This document shows positions 35,201 to 39,708 of a stretch of DNA of 39,708 nucleotides, piece after piece. Made by a program: the position numbers and the translations under genes. Where the stretch lies: NCBI GenBank assembly GCA_017407905.1, contig JAFQVS010000008.1, positions 1 to 39,708 of the forward strand, read 5' to 3'. The notes below the pieces were generated by a model. It searched no databases. It was not told the origin of the DNA and saw only the letters and a program-made list of their open reading frames with translations. This DNA is from Bacteroidaceae bacterium (GTDB lineage Bacteria; Bacteroidota; Bacteroidia; Bacteroidales; Bacteroidaceae). Within the stretch, counting starts at the first letter, position 1; each line of letters opens with the position of its first letter.

Positions 35201-36020
35201 CCCGGGCTTCCAGAGTGGTGTCTATAATATTACCTACGGTCAGGTGCTCTCGGTGGGTGGTTCGGCTCACGGACGCAACGGTATTGATGGTGTAATAGAT
35301 AATTTCCAAGTTTGGAACAAGGTTATGAGCGACGAGGATGTTCTGCTCTCTATGGGCGATATTGACGCCAATAATCTGCCCTCGGGTCTTGCCTATTATT
35401 GGGACCTTGAGAGCAAGGCCGCTGCCGATTATACATTTGCGTCGGTTGGTGCGAAGAGTGGTGTTAAGGCAGGATTGCACAACTACGCAGCGACAGGCAG
35501 CGAGGGACAGGGTGCTTTTGCTTGGATTGAGTCGGGCTATACCTCGGGTTGTCCCTTCATCAGCGGCTCGGCGTTCCCCGTTGTTACTTCGCCCGTATGG
35601 AAGGCTAAAAAAGGTGTCATAAGCAGTGCCGAGGGTAATGATACCGAGGGCTCGGCTGTTGTAAGCTACAAGAATGGTGGCGACTATACTGTTACTCTTA
35701 CTCTTGAAAATTCACTCGGTAGCGACGCACGTACCTTCCAAGTAATTAAGGTCGAGGGTGTCGAGAGTGGTGTCGAGAGCCCCGTGTCCGAGCAGATTGC
35801 CACATACGTTGTCGAGGGTGCTGCTTTTGTTGAGTTTGCTCGTGAGGGTAACTATAAGGTGGCCATTTACACGCTCGATGGCAAGAGTGTTGCCCGAAAG
35901 AGTGTGTCGGTGGCAGCGGGCGAGAATGCACAGATTACTCTTGGTGCCGAGGGTGTTTATCTGCTTACCGTCGAGAGCGAGGGTAAGATTCTGCGCAGTG
36001 TGAAGCTTTTGAACAAATAA
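32280..36020 (+). CDS. GH85 endo-beta-N-acetylglucosaminidase with LamG, PKD and sorting domains
   Basis: The 1246-residue enzyme cuts the GlcNAc-GlcNAc bond in the core of N-glycans. Segments: signal peptide (about 1-20, ANA-QT, no lipobox); GH85 barrel (about 25-390) with the family N-x-E pair as Asn190 and Glu192 in GYNSEF, where Asn steadies the oxazoline and Glu is the acid/base; a jelly-roll module (about 435-580); Ig/Fn3-like modules (about 585-830); a LamG/concanavalin-like domain (about 845-1040); a PKD-like domain (about 1090-1155); and a C-terminal type A sorting domain (about 1170-1246, ending GVYLLTVESEGKILRSVKLL). I chose ATG 32280 because an upstream in-frame ATG (32220) lies inside the terminator hairpin. 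Glycan type preference is unknown. Confidence 0.93.
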   Translation: MNKKLTLLGSLALMAVAANAQTYQEGYINWGNFAQQFGNTLKQWTPGQQVTEDDNFFISRVKPKERFRNAATQVRTDITEANDKRLLMWVPIDDAAENALPNGVYDSEVFNMWPYISHYGNWTAPQGRVPGNFADVAHKNGVAVSSVAGIPYGGLYGNGWQEAMQATVDAGAEKTAKFLHYYGVDGLGYNSEFSGGAYIVKQLINYHQELTAASKPLNPLFENLWYDGTNDNGYISFDQGFGTHNDDIAKGASLFFNYNWNSSYLLGKAVDYAKSTNYDPLMIYAGVNMQGAEPGSNSWPLLKDYPISIGLWGAHSTNMFWESRGEKGSAPEVKQRTYMLRTERWFTGGTRNPANTPEITSSMKYHADNFTFHGMSSFMTAKSTLAWSLDEEPFITYFNLGNGRYFNWKGERQHNGEWYNIGVQDYLPTWRWWFTTNLLGRTASEVPASGLDAEFTWDEAWVGGSTVRIFGSVDSEYLHLFKTQFEVKDGDVITFRYKLSKGSTDVNLILTAVGDEQNPIGELSVCDAAQEADEDVWVEKSFVVGKDVDAANIALVALEFTNAKDIDLYLGEFSIVRSKAAAPAQPVIASSKVLAFSKYGVDGKIIFNMPNDKAAGEPCYNIDVNTALFKLYAQQEGGEPVLMGLTTSWAGMYYRVPMDMTKADKVRFGVAAVSLDMNSDSEIAWGEYHDAGTYVYDDDIQINKTTIKPGEDFEISYVDARHEEAVWTITDAKGSVLYEQTGKGIKVAEGPAAIGSYNLKVVGKEYDANGNRVQTTRNFVGYIQITSEGIGALPKILTLTANGKEADITVNAGDEITLAYTGRKADGAGSQGVDLAEERFGVKASDIGVVGTESFSTAFWIKINKLAAGETQLLAVANKVDMWPKTDWGWIWTNIKEDGTMGSFTFRGTDASNNNELRYKFANTSVPVGTWVHMAFTFEYNASRQLHCKFYINGQRQEVTAWNRTNSSTDKPGDPGFQSGVYNITYGQVLSVGGSAHGRNGIDGVIDNFQVWNKVMSDEDVLLSMGDIDANNLPSGLAYYWDLESKAAADYTFASVGAKSGVKAGLHNYAATGSEGQGAFAWIESGYTSGCPFISGSAFPVVTSPVWKAKKGVISSAEGNDTEGSAVVSYKNGGDYTVTLTLENSLGSDARTFQVIKVEGVESGVESPVSEQIATYVVEGAAFVEFAREGNYKVAIYTLDGKSVARKSVSVAAGENAQITLGAEGVYLLTVESEGKILRSVKLLNK

Positions 36021-36059
36021 GCCTCTCTCCCTTTCGAGACGTTTATTTGAATTGATAAT

Positions 36060-36098
36060 GAGTGTGTGTCGCTTGTGTGGCACACACTCTTTTTTTTT
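36060..36098 (+). terminator. Terminator after the first GH85 gene
   Basis: GAGTGTGTG (36060-36068) pairs with CACACACTC (36081-36089) and nine T residues follow. Confidence 0.92.
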
Positions 36099-36179
36099 GC
36101 GTTTATGCTCAATAATACAAAAAATATGAATTTTTGTATTTATTTTGTGATTTGTAGGGGCGCAATTATATAAATTTAC

Positions 36180-36187
36180 TATATTTG
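36180..36187 (+). promoter_or_regulatory. -7 box of the second GH85 gene
   Basis: TATATTTG matches TAnnTTTG and is followed by GCGC. It lies about 140 bases before the start codon and downstream of a strong terminator, so the second GH85 gene probably has its own promoter. The leader ends in AACCTTAAATTTTGTGATTA, like the AACCTTAAAATTTATAACTT before susC. Confidence 0.6.
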
Positions 36188-36328
36188 CGCTAATATGCGA
36201 ATATAATGGTCGGACTGCTTTAAAAACCCTTTCGATTAGCGATAAGAATCGAAAAAAGTATTCCGAGATTATTTGACTGTTTTAAAAGATTTAAAAATAA
36301 TTATTTACTAACCTTAAATTTTGTGATT

Positions 36329-39325
36329 ATGAAGAAACATTACATCGCAGGATTGGCGCTTGCTTGCTCTTTGTTTGCAGCACCCGCTTCGGCGCAGACC
36401 GATGAAATCTACGATTTTGCCGGTTTCAGCGACAAAAACCTGCTTGAGCTCTTCTACAACGCTTTGCAGGATGGACGTAACTATCCTACGGTCGAGGAGT
36501 TCGAGGCAGCCGGTATTCAGGCATCGGATATTGCCTTTGTACGTTCACACGTTCGTCGTGCAACAATCTTGGATCGTGCCGACCGTCTGATTCCCTCGAC
36601 CTACGAGACACGTAATCTATGGATGAATATTCCTATGGATGTCGGTTCGGGTGGTGATGCCGGTTATCCCGGTGATAAATTTGCTGCCGATGTTTATTCG
36701 ATGTGGCAATACACCAATCTGTTCGGTTCGTGGAATCACTCTATTTTCCAAGCTCCCGGCGCGTGGGTAGATGCTGCTCACCGCAATGGAACCGATATAA
36801 TGAGCGGTATCAAATTCTTTGAGTCTTGGACTGCCGGTAGTGGCGATGGCGAGTATAGCGCCCTCATCACAAAGAAAGATGCACAAGGCAATTTCTTGTA
36901 TGTCAAGCCTCTTATCAACTGCTTGATGTTCTTTGGTTCGGATGGTATAAATTATAACTGGGAGGATAACAGCTACCAGAACGCCGATATTGTAAAATTC
37001 CACAAAGAGCTCTATAAGTATGCTGCCGAGGTTGGCTTCGATAACTATCACAGCGGTATATACACAGCTGTTTCGGGCCTTAATCCCGGCAATGTAAACC
37101 AACTCTTCGGTACAAAAGAGAGTGGCAAGACACACGATACAATGCTTAATTATGCCAACGGCGACTTCTCGTGGCAGATTGGTGCATCGGTAACAGCTGC
37201 CGAGAATGCAATGGGCACAGCCGAGGGTCTTTACACCGGAGTGTGGATTGTGGGTATGGACCGTCGTTGGACTGCTCTTGACGAGAATGCCAACGCTCAC
37301 AAAGCCGGTATATGTCTTTGGGGCGAGCACGGACAGAGCCGTTTTATGAGCTACAATACAGGTGATGGTGCTTACGATACACAAGGTAACTATCAGCGCC
37401 TCTTGGAGCGTGGCTTCTCGGGTGGTAATCGCAACCCTCTCGCGCGTCCCGCTATAAGTAATACAGGTAACAATTGGGAGAAAGATGGCGATAAACTGCC
37501 TCTTTCGACATTCGCCGGTATTGCCTCTTGGATTCCCGAGCGTTCGGCTATTCACGGAAGTCTGCCTTTTGCTACTCACTTTACTCTTGGTAACGGCGAC
37601 CGTTATTTCTATAAGGGTAAAAAATCGGCCGCAAGCAGCTGGTACAATATGGGTGCTCAGGACATTGTTCCCACCTATCGTTGGTTGGTTGTCGAGAGTG
37701 GCAACCACGCAACTGCCGCTACAAATATCGAGGTTAACTACACTCACCTTGATGCTTATACCGGTGGTTCTTGTATAGAGCTTACAGGTGCATCTAACAA
37801 TAATGGTACCGATATTGTACTCTATAAGACTGAGCTCGAAGCCTCTACAAATGCATACGCAAAGGTTGCCGTAAAGACTTTGAAGGATGTTAAGGCTACC
37901 AACCTCTATCTTATTATCCGTGAGCAGGGTAGCGATGCTTGGACCGAGTATGCCATCGGCGAGGTATCGGGTAACAATTGGGAAGAGAAGAAAATCGACC
38001 TTTCGAGCATTGCAGCAGGCGACGTTATCGACCGCATCGGATTGCGCGTGAAAGGTGCTAACGACGACTATCAGCTTTATGTTGGTAAGCTCGAAATTAA
38101 CGACGACAATAAGGTGGCTCCCGCAAAAGTAAAGGATGTAGTTGCCGAGGTTAAGAAAGAGACTAAGGCTTCAATGACATTGAAGCTGCATTGGGGTGTT
38201 GAGGCTTCTGCCACTACACGTGCCGATTGGGGTCTTGTTTATAACGACGAGGCTAACATCGACCACTTCGAGATTCTCTACAAAGTAGGTGAGGAGGGTC
38301 GTGTGTCGTTGGTTGGTACAACATCGCAGTGGGCAACAATTGTACCCAATGTACGTTTCGAGAGCGTAAATGACGTTCCTTATGTGGGTGTTCGCGCCGT
38401 TTCTACCGACCTTAAGAGCTACTCGCCCGTTGAGTGGGTCGAGGTGGCACGTGCACCTCAGGCATCACTGCCCGATGAGGTCGAGGAGGATACTTACGGT
38501 GTCAGCGCAATGGACCCCGCTTGCGAGGGTGCAGCCATTGCACGCGAGCAGCGTTATGTAGAGAAGGTTGTTACCACAGGTGCTGTTAAAGACCTTAACT
38601 ATTCTGCAAGCGGCCCTGTAGCCGATGGTTCACAGTATGCCGATGCACGCGACCACGTACTTGTGGTTGAGCAGGGTCAGACTATTACAATGACAATCAA
38701 ATGTGCCGACTTTAGCGACGGTCTGAAATGGTGTTTTGCAGGCGGTTGGCTCGACCTTGATGCAAGTGGCGACTTTAATCACCCCGGTTCAATTGAGGAG
38801 GACCCCTTGAGCGAGCGTCTCTTCTTTGCCGGTACATTGCGTGCTGCTACTCCCGAGTTCCAGAATCCCGGTCTTACATTCTCGTTCAAAGTACCCGAGG
38901 ATGCAACTCCCGGAGAGAGCCGTCTGCGCATCGTATTCTCTGATGCTTGGTTCGCCGGTATGTTCCTTCCCACAGGTCTCCACGCCAAGGGATTCTCAAT
39001 TGACTTTAGTGCTGAGATTCAAGGTTCTAACCCCGGCCGTGTAGCTGTTGATACACGCGACCAAGGCGTAGCCGACGAGCCTGAGGGCTTCGGACCCGAA
39101 ACTTCGGTCGAGGAGGTTGTTGCAGGTGAGGTGTCTGTTGCCGTTGCAGGCGAGGGTGTTATCAACCTGAGCAACGTCGATAAGGCGTGGGTTTATACAG
39201 CCGATGGTAAGCTGGTTAAGTTCGTTAACGGCAATCCTACACAGGTTGATGCTGCTGCCGGTGTATATCTCATCAAGATGCAGAATGGTAACATCATCCG
39301 TTCGGCTAAGGTTGTTGTAGAGTAA
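36329..39325 (+). CDS. Second GH85 endo-beta-N-acetylglucosaminidase, with GEVED-like and sorting domains
   Basis: The 998-residue enzyme is a distant paralogue of the preceding one. Segments: signal peptide (about 1-24, ASA-QT, no lipobox); GH85 barrel (about 30-400) with Asn210 and Glu212 in NYNWEDNS; a jelly-roll module (about 430-580); an Fn3-like module (about 585-715); a GEVED-like domain (about 740-895, with GGWLDLDASGDFNHPG); and a C-terminal type A sorting-like domain (about 925-998, ending GVYLIKMQNGNIIRSAKVVVE). I chose ATG 36329 (MKKHYIAG) over a GTG two codons earlier. Accessory modules differ from those of the first enzyme, which suggests different glycan or surface targets. Substrate is inferred from family. 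Confidence 0.92.
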   Translation: MKKHYIAGLALACSLFAAPASAQTDEIYDFAGFSDKNLLELFYNALQDGRNYPTVEEFEAAGIQASDIAFVRSHVRRATILDRADRLIPSTYETRNLWMNIPMDVGSGGDAGYPGDKFAADVYSMWQYTNLFGSWNHSIFQAPGAWVDAAHRNGTDIMSGIKFFESWTAGSGDGEYSALITKKDAQGNFLYVKPLINCLMFFGSDGINYNWEDNSYQNADIVKFHKELYKYAAEVGFDNYHSGIYTAVSGLNPGNVNQLFGTKESGKTHDTMLNYANGDFSWQIGASVTAAENAMGTAEGLYTGVWIVGMDRRWTALDENANAHKAGICLWGEHGQSRFMSYNTGDGAYDTQGNYQRLLERGFSGGNRNPLARPAISNTGNNWEKDGDKLPLSTFAGIASWIPERSAIHGSLPFATHFTLGNGDRYFYKGKKSAASSWYNMGAQDIVPTYRWLVVESGNHATAATNIEVNYTHLDAYTGGSCIELTGASNNNGTDIVLYKTELEASTNAYAKVAVKTLKDVKATNLYLIIREQGSDAWTEYAIGEVSGNNWEEKKIDLSSIAAGDVIDRIGLRVKGANDDYQLYVGKLEINDDNKVAPAKVKDVVAEVKKETKASMTLKLHWGVEASATTRADWGLVYNDEANIDHFEILYKVGEEGRVSLVGTTSQWATIVPNVRFESVNDVPYVGVRAVSTDLKSYSPVEWVEVARAPQASLPDEVEEDTYGVSAMDPACEGAAIAREQRYVEKVVTTGAVKDLNYSASGPVADGSQYADARDHVLVVEQGQTITMTIKCADFSDGLKWCFAGGWLDLDASGDFNHPGSIEEDPLSERLFFAGTLRAATPEFQNPGLTFSFKVPEDATPGESRLRIVFSDAWFAGMFLPTGLHAKGFSIDFSAEIQGSNPGRVAVDTRDQGVADEPEGFGPETSVEEVVAGEVSVAVAGEGVINLSNVDKAWVYTADGKLVKFVNGNPTQVDAAAGVYLIKMQNGNIIRSAKVVVE

Positions 39326-39351
39326 TAATCTATAGTCTTTTAATATTTATG

Positions 39352-39381
39352 GTGCGGCCCTTTTCGGGGGCCGCACTTTTT
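39352..39381 (+). terminator. Terminator after the second GH85 gene
   Basis: GTGCGGCCC (39352-39360) pairs with GGGCCGCAC (39368-39376), followed by T5. The following 150 bases hold no gene. They contain CACAGTA/TACTGTG and GTGCAA/TTGCAC palindromes of unknown meaning. Confidence 0.92.
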
Positions 39382-39534
39382 GTCTTATACGGCCTTTGGT
39401 GCGTTTAATCTTTTCGTTGGGGCACAGTAGAAATTTACTGTGGGTAAGAATCAATAATCTATTTCTCACTTTCAAGAACAGCCGCATATAATACGTGCAA
39501 AAGGTAATTTTAAATTAAATATTGCACCATAAAA

Positions 39535-39708
39535 AAGAAATTCAATGTAGGTTCGATTGTTTTAAGGAAAAAGTGCGAGGTATGTTTACGCCGCCGGGCG
39601 TTGACAATGCTTGCCATTCGCATCCCGCGCGCTGCAAGCTGCGCCTGCACTTTCGCGCGACTATTGCTGCAAGCATTGTCGATTATAATTCCGCAGCACC
39701 CTTAAAAC
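39535..39708. repeat. Palindromic repeat, right copy (long-core form), cut by the window end
   Basis: Bases 39535-39588 match 1-54 with one mismatch, and 39690-39708 match 99-117. The core between them (39589-39689, about 101 bases) is unlike the left copy's 44-base core, yet it also holds a perfect palindrome: GACAATGCTTG (39603-39613) against CAAGCATTGTC (39670-39680). The copy is incomplete on the right. Confidence 0.85.

Noticed and set aside
1-39708. tRNA or rRNA genes
   Set aside because: No cloverleaf with a conserved TTCRA arm or rRNA signature was found when reading both strands by eye; a covariance search was not possible.

Overview
The window looks like chromosomal DNA of a Bacteroidales bacterium. 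The evidence is the number of -7 boxes of the TAnnTTTG type, A-rich leaders without Shine-Dalgarno sequences, lipoproteins whose Cys is followed by acidic residues, a SusC/SusD pair, an M64 peptidase, and a 6S-like RNA of the Bacteroidales-1 kind downstream of rplT. The C-terminal domains of the two GH85 enzymes resemble type IX secretion sorting domains, so a T9SS-bearing lineage is likely. Genus cannot be decided from the sequence. Both window ends lie in copies of one palindromic repeat (53 of 54 bases shared on the left side), which suggests a contig broken at a dispersed repeat.

Layout. 1-260: palindromic repeat and further hairpins. 407-4425: a DnaJ/CbpA-like co-chaperone, an unknown lipoprotein, an M64 peptidase lipoprotein and a SPOR lipoprotein. 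4601-10949: an A+T-rich surface-glycan cluster (GT8, pyruvyl transferase family, Wzx flippase, GT2, GT11 fucosyltransferase, GT32). 11109-14682: fucose catabolism (fucI, a RhaM-type mutarotase, fucP). 14932-17929: ruvX-def-TPR operon. 18195-21706: thrS, then infC-rpmI-rplT with two candidate RNA leaders, followed by the 6S-like RNA. 22361-26151, minus strand: an AmpG-like transporter and a GH95 alpha-L-fucosidase. 26834-39325: a polysaccharide utilisation locus of susC, susD and two multidomain GH85 endo-beta-N-acetylglucosaminidases.

How it fits together. The GH85 enzymes should cut N-glycans within the chitobiose core, SusC/SusD would import the glycans, GH95 would remove alpha-1,2-fucose in the periplasm, and FucP, the mutarotase and FucI would take up and isomerise L-fucose. 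A GT11 fucosyltransferase in the adjacent glycan cluster suggests that the cell also displays fucose.

The most unusual signal is non-coding. A roughly 150-190 nt leader element occurs once before the Wzx gene (6555-6746) and twice in tandem in the long leader of susC (26425-26764). The copies keep fixed blocks at fixed spacing and share a pairing pattern with compensating changes. The 3' end of the element (AAATTTAAACAG-N-TTCTT) also occurs alone after the GT11 gene and between a terminator and the mutarotase gene. I do not recognise it as a described RNA or mobile element.
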